NCBI RefSeq assembly: GCF_000022145.1
Contig: NC_011891.1
Span: forward strand, 4,942,501-5,006,500
DNA: 64,000 bases
Direction: 5' to 3'
Source: Anaeromyxobacter dehalogenans 2CP-1
GTDB lineage: Bacteria > Myxococcota > Myxococcia > Myxococcales > Anaeromyxobacteraceae
A program made the translations under genes and the position numbers. Position 1 is the stretch's first letter. Each line of letters begins with the position of its first letter. The notes under the pieces are model-generated. The model worked only from the letters and a program-made list of their open reading frames with translations, did not search any database and was not told the DNA's origin. This document shows positions 10,904 to 19,232 of this stretch, in pieces.

Positions 10904-11110
10904 CTACCAGAGCCGCTTCGCGCTATCGAAGTCGACGCTCCACTGCCGTCCGTGGAAGAGGCTATTGTCGCGCGAGAGGTCCTCGCGAGACTTGCGCCCC
11001 GAGGCGAGGTCCCGCGCGTCCGCTGCCCGCGACGCCTGCTTTTCACGATCGATCTCCCGCATCAGCGGGGACTCGGGCGGCGAAATCGATGGTTTACTCG
11101 CGGGCTTCAT
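10904..11110 (-). CDS. Small charged hypothetical protein upstream of nucleotidyltransferase remnant
   Basis: 68 residues, rich in Arg, Ser, Asp and Glu, with no membrane segment and no motif I recognise. It ends immediately before the nucleotidyltransferase-like frame (its TAG is about 10 nt from that reading frame), so the two form a probable two-gene unit. Such pairs are often toxin-antitoxin or paired regulatory cassettes, but nothing in this sequence proves it. The ATG is preceded by a small inverted repeat (GACGG/CCGTC) and no strong ribosome-binding site. Composition is lower in G+C than neighbours, like the pseudogene. Confidence 0.5.
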   Translation of the reverse strand: MKPASKPSISPPESPLMREIDREKQASRAADARDLASGRKSREDLSRDNSLFHGRQWSVDFDSAKRLW

Positions 11111-11201
11111 GACGGTTTCCCGTCTGGAAACTAGCGCAGGCGGAACGTCGCTTCAAGCAACCGGCGTCGGGCCCGCGGGTATCGTGTATGGCCTTTTCTC
11201 T

Positions 11202-11218
11202 CCGGTGTCCCCCACCGG
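11202..11218 (-). terminator. Hairpin after the WecC-like gene
   Basis: CCGGTG and CACCGG arms with a 5-nt loop lie 3 nt beyond the stop of the minus-strand dehydrogenase. There is no U-tract on that strand, so it may be a factor-assisted terminator or a processing barrier. Confidence 0.35.
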
Positions 11219-11221
11219 CGC

Positions 11222-12547
11222 CTACGCCTTCACCACCCGCGGCCCGCCGCTCCCCTGCACGAGCGCGGGGATCATGTTGCGCGTGTCCACCACCAGGCGC
11301 ACGCCGCGGAAGAGCTTCGGATCCTTGAACAGCTCGTGCGCGGTCGCGACCACCACCGCGTCGTAGGACGCGAACGTGGCGGCGTCGAGCGGCACGGAGG
11401 CGAGGCCGAGGTCGTGCTTGCGGGTCCGGTGCGTCTTCGGGAAGTACGGGTCGCAGTAGTCCACCACCGCGCCGCCCTCGCGGAGCAGCTCGATGATCTC
11501 GTACGAGGGCGACTCGCGGTCGTCGTCGATGTTGGCCTTGTAGGCGAGCCCGAGCACCAGCACCCGCGAGCCCTTCACCGACTTGTGGTCGCCGTTCAGC
11601 GCATCGGCGACCTTCTGCACCACGTAGCGCGGCATCCGGGTGTTGATCTCGCCCGCGAGCTCGATGAAGCGCGCCCACTCACCGTGCTCGGCGGCCTTCC
11701 ACGAAAGGTAGAACGGGTCGAGCGGGATGCAGTGCCCGCCGAGCCCGGGGCCCGGGTAGAACGGCATGAAGCCGAACGGCTTCGTGGACGCGGCGCGGAT
11801 CACCTCCCACACGTCGATGTCCATCCGGTCGAAGATCACCTTCAGCTCGTTCACGAGCGCGATGTTCACCGACCGGAACACGTTCTCGAGCAGCTTGCAC
11901 GACTCGGCCACCCGCGCGCTCGACACCGGCACCACGTTCTCGAGCGCGGCGCCGTACAGCGCGGCGGCGGCGCGGGTGGACGCCTCGTCCACGCCGCCGA
12001 CGACCTTCGGGATGGTCTTGGTGCTGAAGTCCTTGCGGCCGGGGTCCTCGCGCTCGGGGGAGAACGCGAGCAGGAAGTCGTCGCCGAAGCGGAGCCCGCT
12101 CTTCTCCAGCAGGGGCTTCACCTCCTCGTCGGTGGTCCCCGGGTACGTCGTCGACTCGAGCACCACGAGCTGCCCGGGGCGGAGCTGCTTCGCGATCTTC
12201 TCGGCGGTCGAGTGGATGTACGAGTTGTCGGGCTCGCGGTGCGGCCCGAGCGGCGTGGGGACGCAGATGAGGATGGCGTCGCACTCGCGCAGCCGCTCGA
12301 AGTCGGTGGTGGCGGTGTACTGCCCGCTCTCCACCGCCGCCTTCACGCGGTCGGGCCCGATGTGCTTGATGTACGACTCGCCCCGCGAGATGGCGGCGAT
12401 CTTGGCGGGATCGACGTCCAGGCCGAGCACCGGGAAGCCGGCCTCCCGGAACACCAGCGCCAGCGGAAGACCGACGTAGCCCTGGCCGATGACGCCCACG
12501 CGCGCGGTGCGCGCGGCGATCCGCGCGTCGAGTTCCTTGATCGGCAC
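11222..12547 (-). CDS. UDP-N-acetyl-hexosamine 6-dehydrogenase (WbpA/WecC type)
   Basis: 441 residues from the GTG at 12547, which follows GGGGGA at good spacing. The longest frame adds 30 non-homologous residues and is not chosen. It is a UDP-sugar dehydrogenase performing the two-step NAD-dependent oxidation of a 6-hydroxyl to a carboxylate. The N-terminal GQGYVGLPLA nucleotide loop, VPTPLG, ESTTYPGTT, and GPGLGGHCIPLDP with the catalytic Cys are diagnostic. The GHCIP form and the LSWKA segment fit UDP-GlcNAc/UDP-ManNAc 6-dehydrogenases rather than UDP-glucose dehydrogenase (compare ugd at 23.8 kb). With wecB nearby the product may be UDP-ManNAcA or UDP-GlcNAcA. GlcNAc versus ManNAc specificity is unresolved. 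Confidence 0.9.
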   Translation of the reverse strand: MPIKELDARIAARTARVGVIGQGYVGLPLALVFREAGFPVLGLDVDPAKIAAISRGESYIKHIGPDRVKAAVESGQYTATTDFERLRECDAILICVPTPLGPHREPDNSYIHSTAEKIAKQLRPGQLVVLESTTYPGTTDEEVKPLLEKSGLRFGDDFLLAFSPEREDPGRKDFSTKTIPKVVGGVDEASTRAAAALYGAALENVVPVSSARVAESCKLLENVFRSVNIALVNELKVIFDRMDIDVWEVIRAASTKPFGFMPFYPGPGLGGHCIPLDPFYLSWKAAEHGEWARFIELAGEINTRMPRYVVQKVADALNGDHKSVKGSRVLVLGLAYKANIDDDRESPSYEIIELLREGGAVVDYCDPYFPKTHRTRKHDLGLASVPLDAATFASYDAVVVATAHELFKDPKLFRGVRLVVDTRNMIPALVQGSGGPRVVKA

Positions 12548-12610
12548 GATTTCCCCCTGCGACCGGCCCGGCGGGCCGTGCTGCGTGTCTGCCGGGCGCC
12601 CGCCTGCCGG

Positions 12611-12710
12611 GGCGCCACGGACGGCCGAACCTACCACCGCGGGCGGGGGGTTTCATGCCGGGGGGCCATGGTGCCCCGCGGAGGGGCCGCGGCGTCCGTT
12701 TGCCGCAGCG
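12611..12710. repeat. 100-bp intergenic element, copy 2 (WecC-like/HNH divergent region)
   Basis: Ungapped 75% match to 6981-7080. It lies 63 nt upstream of the WecC-like GTG on the minus strand, as copy 1 lies 40 nt upstream of rfbA. The inverted repeat is weaker here (CATG at 12654-12657 and 12667-12670). The rest of the 12548-12852 intergenic interval holds nothing else that I recognise. Confidence 0.75.
12628..12656 (-). promoter_or_regulatory. Candidate promoter of WecC-like gene
   Basis: ATGAAA (12651-12656) and TAGGTT (12628-12633) on the minus strand with 17-nt spacing. Hexamers and spacing are conserved with the candidate rfbA promoter although the spacer sequence is not. Confidence 0.45.
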
Positions 12711-12852
12711 GCGGGCAGGGGCGTCAGCGCCGCTTGCGCGGGGGGCGTGCCAAACGGGCGTCGCCCCGCGCCTGCGCCTCCGCCCCCTGCGGCGAGCCGC
12801 CCCCGGCTGCGGCGCTGGGCGAGACATACGCTCAGTGTCAGACACTCACGGT

Positions 12853-14520
12853 ATGGATGCGTGCGTGGACGCCGCCGCTCGCCAGCCCCCGGGCCCTCCG
12901 CCACCCGGCCTCGACCTCCAGGCCCTGTCGGCCCAGGCGTGGGCGCTCGAGCTGCCGACCCCGCGCGAGCGCCGCTCGGTGCTGCGCCACGACGCGGCGG
13001 AGCTCATCGATGGCCTGTTGGTTCGCGTCGCCCGCGGCCAGGGCGCGCTCGACGTGGCGATCGGCGACGGCCTGGCGGCGCTCTCCCGCGGCCCGGGTCC
13101 GCTCGCGCTTGGGTTCTCGAGCGTGGGCGACTACGCGCGCGAGCGGCTCGGCATCGCCCCGAGCACGGCGCAGAAGCTGGCGGGCCTGTCCCGTGGGCTG
13201 CGCGACCGGCCGCTCCTGCGCGAGGCGGTGTGGCGCGGCGAGGTGAGCCCGCGCAAGGCCCAGACCATCCTGAAGGTCGCCCGGGGCGCCGACGAGGCGG
13301 CCTGGGTGGCCCGGGCGCGCACGGAGACGGTCCGTGCGCTGGCGGCGGCGGCCCGCGGCGCCGGGGCGGGCGGGCCGGAGGAGCCGGAGCGGCTCCTGCG
13401 CATCGACCTGCCGCTGACCCCGCGCGGCCGCCCCTGGTTCGACCAGGCGCTCGCGCTGGCGGGCCGGATGCTCGGCGCCAGCGCGCCGCGCTGGGCCCGC
13501 GTCGAGATCATGTGCCAGGAGTTCCTCTCGTCGCACCCGGAGCCGCTCGGACCGGACGGCCGGGTGCAGGGCGCGGACGAGGCGGAGGAGGACTGGCCGG
13601 GCGGCGCCCGCAGCGAGTGGCTCGCGGCGGCCATGGAGGCGCTCGAGGCGGAGACGGCGCGCTGGTCCTACCTCGAGGTGCTCGACCCGGTCGCGGCGCC
13701 GCCCTCGCCGGACGAGGACGGGGCCGATCCGAACGTCCTCGACGCGCGCCTCCGCGCGCTGGCCGGGCAGCGCGACCGCTGGGACGCGCTGCTCGGCCAC
13801 CTGGGCCTGCTCATGATGAGCCTGCGCCTCTGGCGCGAGGCGGGCTTCGCCTCCTTCTCCCACTACTGCGCCGAGCGCCTGGGCATGTCGGCCCGCGCGG
13901 TGGAGCAGCGCGCGGCGCTGGAGCGGCGGCTGTACGAGCTGCCGGCGCTCCGCGAGGCGATGGCGGCGGGGCGCATCTCCTACGAGAAGGCCCGGGTCAT
14001 CGCCGCGGCGGCGGACGCCGACACGGTCCACGACTGGATCGCGCGCGCCGGGTCCACCCCCTGCGTCGCGCTCCGCCGCGAGGCGGACGCGCGGGAGGAC
14101 GCGCGCGCGCAGATGTGCGCGCGCGGCGACCTGCCGGTGCGCATGCCTCGCCGGGTGCTCTCGCTCCTCGAGGCGGTCATCCGCGCCGCCCGGGACGCGG
14201 CGGGGACCCGGCTGGACGACGAGATCTGCCTCGAATGGATGGCGCTGCACTTCCTCCAGACGTGGCTCGACGCCGTCCCGCCGCCGCGGACGCGTCACCA
14301 GCGCGTGCTCGAGCGCGACGGCGGGCTCTGCACGATGCCGGGCTGCTCCCGGAGCGCGGTCCATGCGCACCACCTCCAGCTCCGCTCCCGGGGCGGCTCC
14401 GACGATCCCTCCAACCTCACCTCGCTCTGCCTGGCCCACCACCTCGGCGGCGTGCACGGTGGGTTCATCGAGCTGTCGGGGACGGCACCGCAGGGGCTGC
14501 GCGTGCGGCTCACGAGCTGA
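12853..14520 (+). CDS. HNH endonuclease-domain protein with duplicated helical module
   Basis: 555 residues from the ATG at 12853. A longer frame from 12655 adds a low-complexity tail running through the upstream repeat, so it is rejected. The C-terminus is a zinc-containing HNH nuclease: C-x4-C (CTMPGC), HAHHL with the catalytic His pair, an Asn in PSNLTSLC, and a closing C-x2-HH. The N-terminal part holds two related modules, about 13114-13300 and 13848-14040. Each has a Y-x2-ERLG turn, then P-x-LREA and a KA-x2-I helix. The general layout resembles the DUF222/13E12-type HNH proteins and the large HNH families of myxobacteria. The substrate is unknown; possibilities include a mobile-element nuclease or a DNA-repair or defence role. 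It diverges from the WecC-like gene. Confidence 0.8.
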   Translation: MDACVDAAARQPPGPPPPGLDLQALSAQAWALELPTPRERRSVLRHDAAELIDGLLVRVARGQGALDVAIGDGLAALSRGPGPLALGFSSVGDYARERLGIAPSTAQKLAGLSRGLRDRPLLREAVWRGEVSPRKAQTILKVARGADEAAWVARARTETVRALAAAARGAGAGGPEEPERLLRIDLPLTPRGRPWFDQALALAGRMLGASAPRWARVEIMCQEFLSSHPEPLGPDGRVQGADEAEEDWPGGARSEWLAAAMEALEAETARWSYLEVLDPVAAPPSPDEDGADPNVLDARLRALAGQRDRWDALLGHLGLLMMSLRLWREAGFASFSHYCAERLGMSARAVEQRAALERRLYELPALREAMAAGRISYEKARVIAAAADADTVHDWIARAGSTPCVALRREADAREDARAQMCARGDLPVRMPRRVLSLLEAVIRAARDAAGTRLDDEICLEWMALHFLQTWLDAVPPPRTRHQRVLERDGGLCTMPGCSRSAVHAHHLQLRSRGGSDDPSNLTSLCLAHHLGGVHGGFIELSGTAPQGLRVRLTS

Positions 14521-14652
14521 CCGCGCGCGCCGTGCCGCCCCTGGGCGGCGCCCCTCGCCGGCCCGCCCTCGGTGGTACGACCCGGCGACGGCTCGCCTGC
14601 TCCCCGCCCGCGAGTACCCCGGGTCGCCCGCGTCTGCTAGAACCGCACCGCG

Positions 14653-16236
14653 ATGACCTCCCTCTCCGTCCTCGTCCCCGTCTACAACGAGCAGCACCTC
14701 GTCTCGACCTCGCTCGCCCGGCTCGAGATCCTGGAAGGCTCGCCGCACCTCGAGCGCGTCCAGGTGGTGGTGGTGGACGACTGCTCGCGCGACGCCACCG
14801 GCGAGGTCCTGCGCGCCTTCGCCGCTGCGCGCGGCGTGCAGTGGCTGGAGAACGGCCCCATCGAGAACGGCGTGGAGCTGTGCGGGCACGGCCGGCAGGG
14901 CAAGTTCCACTGGGTGTTCCTCCGCCACGTCATGAACGGCGGGAAGGGCCGCGCCATCCGCACCGCGCTCGCCGAGGCGGATTGCGAGCTGTCGGTGATC
15001 CACGACGCGGACCTCGAGTACCACCCGCGCGACCTCGTCCGGATCGTGAAGGTGTTCGTGGAGGAGGAGGCGGACGCGGTGTTCGGCTCGCGCTTCGCCG
15101 GCGGCGAGGCGCGACGCGCGCTGCTGTTCCGCCACGAGCTGGGCAACCGGCTGCTCACGTTCCTCACCAACTGGGTGACCAACGTGAACCTGACCGACAT
15201 GGAGACCTGCTACAAGGCGGTCCGCACCGACCTCCTGAAGTCGATCCCCATCGTCTCGAACGACTTCCGGCTCGAGCCCGAGCTGACCATCAAGCTCGCG
15301 AAGCGCGAGGCGCGCATCTTCGAGATCCCCATCAGCTACTCGGGGCGCACCTACCAGGAGGGCAAGAAGATCAACTGGCGGGACGGCGTGAAGGCGCTGT
15401 GGGCCATCACCCGCTTCTGGCTCTCCGACCACGTGTACCAGGAGGACGCGTACGGCTCGCAGATCCTGGGGCGGCTCGCCCGCGCGCCGCGCTTCAACGC
15501 CTGGATGGCGGACGTGATCCGGCCGTTCTGCGGGCAGCGCGTGCTCGAGATCGGCAGCGGGACCGGCAACCTCACCCGGCGCCTGGTCCCGCGCAACACC
15601 TACGTCGCCTCGGACATCAACCCGCTCTACCTCCAGACGCTCCGCGGCCTCACCGTCGATCGCCCCTACCTCGACGTCACGCTCACCGACGTCACCCGGG
15701 GCGAGTCGTTCCCGCGGGTGGAGGGCGGCTTCGACACGGTGGTGTGCCTCAACATCATCGAGCACGTGGACGACGATCTCGGCGCGCTCCGGAACGTCCG
15801 CGCGGCGCTCGCCGAGACCGGCCGCGCCATCGTGCTCGTGCCTCGCGGCCCGGACCTGTTCGGCACGCTCGACGAGGTGCTGGGGCACAAGCGGCGCTAC
15901 ACCGAGAACGCGCTGGTGGAGCTCGCCACCCAGGCCGGCTTCGAGGTGCAGGAGCTGCTCCACTTCAACCGGGTGGGCACGCCGGCCTGGTGGCTGAACG
16001 GGAAGCTCCTGAAGCGCCGCTCCTTCGGCCTGCTGCAGATCAAGGCGCTCAACCTGCTCACGCCGCTGTTCCGGGTGATCGACCGCGCGCTGCCGTTCGC
16101 GCCGCTCTCGATCATCGCGGTGCTGCGGCCCACCTCGGCGCGCCCCGCCGCGGCCGGCGCGGGCCCGGACGCCGCCGCCGGGACGGACGGCGAGCCGGGC
16201 GGCCCGATCGATCCGGACGTCAGCGCGTCGGCATGA
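14653..16236 (+). CDS. Glycosyltransferase 2 / SAM methyltransferase fusion
   Basis: 527 residues with two domains. Residues about 1-245 are a DPM1/DPG-synthase-like GT2 domain: VPVYNEQ start, VVDDCSRD, HDADLEYHP with the metal-binding DxD-like site, and a following FGSRF. Residues about 275-430 are a class I methyltransferase with LEIGSGTGNLTRRL motif I, a DTVVCLNIIEHV post-II segment and a HKRRYT loop. The first domain would transfer a sugar, probably to a polyprenyl phosphate or lipid. The second would methylate a sugar or lipid intermediate. Fusion implies consecutive steps in one pathway. A Pro/Ala/Gly-rich tail follows. The 3' end overlaps the convergent wzi-like gene by 17 nt. Confidence 0.88.
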   Translation: MTSLSVLVPVYNEQHLVSTSLARLEILEGSPHLERVQVVVVDDCSRDATGEVLRAFAAARGVQWLENGPIENGVELCGHGRQGKFHWVFLRHVMNGGKGRAIRTALAEADCELSVIHDADLEYHPRDLVRIVKVFVEEEADAVFGSRFAGGEARRALLFRHELGNRLLTFLTNWVTNVNLTDMETCYKAVRTDLLKSIPIVSNDFRLEPELTIKLAKREARIFEIPISYSGRTYQEGKKINWRDGVKALWAITRFWLSDHVYQEDAYGSQILGRLARAPRFNAWMADVIRPFCGQRVLEIGSGTGNLTRRLVPRNTYVASDINPLYLQTLRGLTVDRPYLDVTLTDVTRGESFPRVEGGFDTVVCLNIIEHVDDDLGALRNVRAALAETGRAIVLVPRGPDLFGTLDEVLGHKRRYTENALVELATQAGFEVQELLHFNRVGTPAWWLNGKLLKRRSFGLLQIKALNLLTPLFRVIDRALPFAPLSIIAVLRPTSARPAAAGAGPDAAAGTDGEPGGPIDPDVSASA

Positions 16237-17893
16237 TGGGCAGCGCGAGCTGCACGAGCAGGCGCAGGTTGGGCTCGTTGCGGGGCAGGAACGCCCGCGA
16301 CCAGCGGTAGGACGCGCTCGCGTCCCACGACACCTCGAACGGCCCGGCGAGCAGGAGCTGCCGCGCGCCGGCGGTCACCTCGACGTCGTGCGTGTAGCGA
16401 TCGTCGCGCAGCGGCTCGATGTTCGCCCAGTAGTACGCGTTGTCGCGGCGCACGCGCTCGAGGTACCCGCCGATCCGGCCGCCCCGCCCGAACACGTCCA
16501 CGGCCAGCGTCTGGCTGTCCGAGCCGGGGCCGATGGACGCGCCGAGGAGCTGGCCCTCGTTCGTCCAGGAGAGATCGCGCGCGTGCGTGTACCAGGTCGG
16601 CATGCCGCGCAGGCTGTCGGTCGGCCGCACCTGCTGCAGCGCGGTGGCCTCGAGCTGGAGGCGCACGGTGCGCCCGCCGGCGGTGAAGAGCTTCTGCAGC
16701 CCGAGCAGCCAGGCGGCGGTCTCGTCCGGCTCGCGGACGTACTGGTAGAACGAGCCCTCGTGGTCCTCGCGGCCGAACTCGCCGTAGAGCTCGAGGCGCG
16801 ACTCGGGGAACACCCAGCGCGCGAACAGCGAGGCGAGCTGGTTGTCGTTCGGGTTGTTGCCGGTGGGATCGTCGTACCAGCCCTTCAGGTCGTTCTTGCG
16901 CGGGCTCTGGAACATCGCGAACCAGTCCCGCGTCTGCAGCTCGTCCCACACCTGCACGAAGTGGCGCGAGAGGCCCACCGTCAGGCCCGGCACCCAGCGC
17001 GGCGTGTAGTCCACCACCAGGCCGCTCACCATCGGGTGCGTCGGGTGCGTGACGTAGGTCGAGCGCGACAGGCGCCCCCAGTACACCAGCACCTCGGCGG
17101 TGCCGATGCCGATGTTCGCCGGGCGCGAGGTCCCCACGAACGCGTGCGGGAAGCCGGGCGCGGCGTTCGTCATGGTGAGCGAGTTGCGGAGGCCGGGCCC
17201 GAGCCAGAGGTTCTCGGTGGAGATCCCCACCGCCACGTTCCACGCGTCCGCGCGAAGGTAGCTCTGACCCAGGCTCCAGTCGGAGAACGGCCCCGCCCCG
17301 AAGCGCTGCGGGTAGTCGATGCCGTCGCCGTAGAACGGGTTCCGGTAGGCGAGGTCTCCGGCCTGGCCGTTCTGACGCATGGTGAACCAGCGGTTCTGCG
17401 ACCAGGACACCGCCGGCGCGAGCGCCCCGGAGAACGGGCCCCAGCGGAACGCCGCGCCGCCGGAGAGCATCGAGGAGGTCCCGCGGCCGGCCCAGAGCAG
17501 GCCGTCGTTGCCGGTGCCCCCGGCGGCGGTGCCGCCGCCGGACGGATAGTGCGAGCTCCAGGCGGCGTCGAGCCGGAGCGGCACGAGGCGGATGCCGTCC
17601 GCCCCGGCGCCGGCCTCGAGCGCAGCGGTGTCCCAGGGGAGCGCGCCCTCCGCGCAGCGCGCCTCCACCCGCGCGCCGCCGCGGCGGATGGCGCGCGGCG
17701 AGAGCGGGACCGCGCCGGACAGCTCGCCCAGCCGGAGCAGCTCGTCGGCGGGCGTGCCGATCCCGTCCACCGCCATCAGGACCGGGGTGCAGGCGGTGCC
17801 GTCCGCTCGTGGTGAGCCCGTCGAACCACGAGCGGGATGCGCGGTCAGGAGGGCGACGGCAAGGGCGAGGACGGGCGCGCGGGCGGTTCGCAT
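16220..17893 (-). CDS. Capsule assembly outer-membrane protein (Wzi family)
   Basis: 557 residues with a signal peptide (about residues 1-23, ending at ARG). The body alternates short hydrophobic and polar stretches with many aromatic residues, ending in a beta strand, as expected of an outer-membrane barrel. Segments such as SENLWLGPG and FGREDHEG (about residues 226 and 375) are the type conserved in Wzi-like capsule assembly proteins, which help anchor capsular polysaccharide on the cell surface. It is the third gene of wecB-GT4-wzi on the minus strand, 46 nt behind the glycosyltransferase. A perfect 11-bp hairpin repeat sits inside the coding region just after the signal peptide (17803-17835). 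Confidence 0.85.
   Translation of the reverse strand: MRTARAPVLALAVALLTAHPARGSTGSPRADGTACTPVLMAVDGIGTPADELLRLGELSGAVPLSPRAIRRGGARVEARCAEGALPWDTAALEAGAGADGIRLVPLRLDAAWSSHYPSGGGTAAGGTGNDGLLWAGRGTSSMLSGGAAFRWGPFSGALAPAVSWSQNRWFTMRQNGQAGDLAYRNPFYGDGIDYPQRFGAGPFSDWSLGQSYLRADAWNVAVGISTENLWLGPGLRNSLTMTNAAPGFPHAFVGTSRPANIGIGTAEVLVYWGRLSRSTYVTHPTHPMVSGLVVDYTPRWVPGLTVGLSRHFVQVWDELQTRDWFAMFQSPRKNDLKGWYDDPTGNNPNDNQLASLFARWVFPESRLELYGEFGREDHEGSFYQYVREPDETAAWLLGLQKLFTAGGRTVRLQLEATALQQVRPTDSLRGMPTWYTHARDLSWTNEGQLLGASIGPGSDSQTLAVDVFGRGGRIGGYLERVRRDNAYYWANIEPLRDDRYTHDVEVTAGARQLLLAGPFEVSWDASASYRWSRAFLPRNEPNLRLLVQLALPIMPTR
17803..17835. repeat. Hairpin repeat inside wzi-like coding region
   Basis: CCGCTCGTGGT (17803-17813) and its exact reverse complement ACCACGAGCGG (17825-17835) flank an 11-nt loop GAGCCCGTCGA. 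The loop resembles the core of the REP-like elements seen at 21.4 and 25.2 kb. It falls in frame at the signal-peptide/mature junction, where extra residues would be tolerated. Confidence 0.6.
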
Positions 17894-17939
17894 CGGGCCG
17901 TCACTCTAGGCGAAGGCTACCCGTGAGTCACTCCGGCGA

Positions 17940-19232
17940 TCAGAGGACGCCGGGCGCGGGCGCCACGCGGCGAGGGGGCGGCCGCGGCGCAGGATCGGCG
18001 ACCACCTCGGCCATCACCCGGCACATCCGCTCGGACCACACCGGCATCGAGAACGACGCCGCCGCCACGCGGTAGCCGGCGAGGCCGAGCCGGCGCGCCT
18101 CCGCGGGACGCTCCAGCAGGCGGGCCACCGCGTCGCGGAACGCGGCCGGGGTCGCCGGCGCGATGACGCCGGTCGCGCCGGGGACCACGAGGTTGCCGAG
18201 GCCGCCCACGTCGGTCGAGACCACCGCGGCGCCGGCGCACATCGCCTCGATGGCGGAGAGGCTCGTCCCCTCCGACCACTCGCTCGGCACCACCGCGAGG
18301 TGCGCGCGGCGGTGCTCCTCGACCATCTCGGCGTGCGGCCGCTCCAGCACCGCGACGTTCGGGTAGCGCCCGGCGAGCGCGCGGAGCCACGGCTCCCCGG
18401 GCCCGCGGCCGACGCAGCGGAACTCGACCTGCGGGAAGCGCGGGGCGAGGTCGGCGAGCGCGTCCGCCCACAGGAACGTGCCGCGCTTCATCACGAAGCG
18501 GCGCGCGAACAGGACGGTGACCGGGCGGCCGTGGCGCCACTTCTCGAGCACGTCGGCGCGCGGGAGCAGCGTCCCGAAGTTCGGCACGTAGGTGATCCGG
18601 CCCGCCCAGTCGAGCTGCGGGAACATGTAGCGCGTGACGTTCGCGACGTTCGTGTCCACCGAGACGGTGCGGGTGGTCCGCGTGACCAGGCGGTAGTGCT
18701 GCCGGCGCCGCCGGTGCCAGACCCACAGCTTCCGCGCGTCCCGGACCCAGGTCATGGGCCAGCGGAGCGGGTGGCGCTCGAACGCGCCGTCGTGGACGAT
18801 CCCGTGGTGGAGGAAGACGCTGGGCTGGTCCTCGGGGCCGGGGACGAAGTCCTCGATGAACAGGATCGTCACCACCGGCCGGCCCCGCGCCTCCTCCCGC
18901 GCGGCCCGCAGCAGCGCCGGGAGCTCGCGCGGGCGCCGCCAGGTGCGCAGCGACAGGCCGGGGCGCACCTCGCGCGGCGCGAGCGGCACGCGGCTGCGCT
19001 GCAGGTGGAGCACGTCGCCGCCGAGCGCCCGCGCCACCTCGGTGAGCGTGAGCGCGTAGGTCTCGGTCCCGCCGGTGTTGATCTTCCCGCTCGCCGGATC
19101 GACGAGCAGGTAGTCCACGATGGCGATCCGCAGGCCGCGCAAGGACGGGAACGCCTCGGCGAGGCCGGTGGTCCAGGCCGCCGTGCCCGGACCGGCGGCG
19201 GGCGCGCGCAGCTCGGCGGAGCCGGGGCTCAT
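17940..19232 (-). CDS. Glycosyltransferase family 4
   Basis: 430 residues from the ATG at 19232, which overlaps the wecB stop (ATGA). GT-B fold: the N-terminal domain contains GGTETYALTL, a GG-E type acceptor loop. The C-terminal domain has the FARRFVMKRG strand-turn. The donor-binding EX7E lies in SEWSEGTSLSAIEAMCAG, followed by STDVGGLGN. It would transfer a sugar, plausibly one derived from the coupled WecB product, in building the capsule or O-antigen repeat. The much longer frame from 20564 runs antisense-like through wecB and is not the gene. Operon order wecB-GT4-wzi. Confidence 0.9.
   Translation of the reverse strand: MSPGSAELRAPAAGPGTAAWTTGLAEAFPSLRGLRIAIVDYLLVDPASGKINTGGTETYALTLTEVARALGGDVLHLQRSRVPLAPREVRPGLSLRTWRRPRELPALLRAAREEARGRPVVTILFIEDFVPGPEDQPSVFLHHGIVHDGAFERHPLRWPMTWVRDARKLWVWHRRRRQHYRLVTRTTRTVSVDTNVANVTRYMFPQLDWAGRITYVPNFGTLLPRADVLEKWRHGRPVTVLFARRFVMKRGTFLWADALADLAPRFPQVEFRCVGRGPGEPWLRALAGRYPNVAVLERPHAEMVEEHRRAHLAVVPSEWSEGTSLSAIEAMCAGAAVVSTDVGGLGNLVVPGATGVIAPATPAAFRDAVARLLERPAEARRLGLAGYRVAAASFSMPVWSERMCRVMAEVVADPAPRPPPRRVAPAPGVL

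Noticed and set aside
12838-15963. 1041-codon minus-strand frame opposite the HNH and GT2-methyltransferase genes
   Set aside because: Antisense of two well-supported genes; composition dominated by Arg, Ala, Val and His as expected from reversed GC-biased codons.
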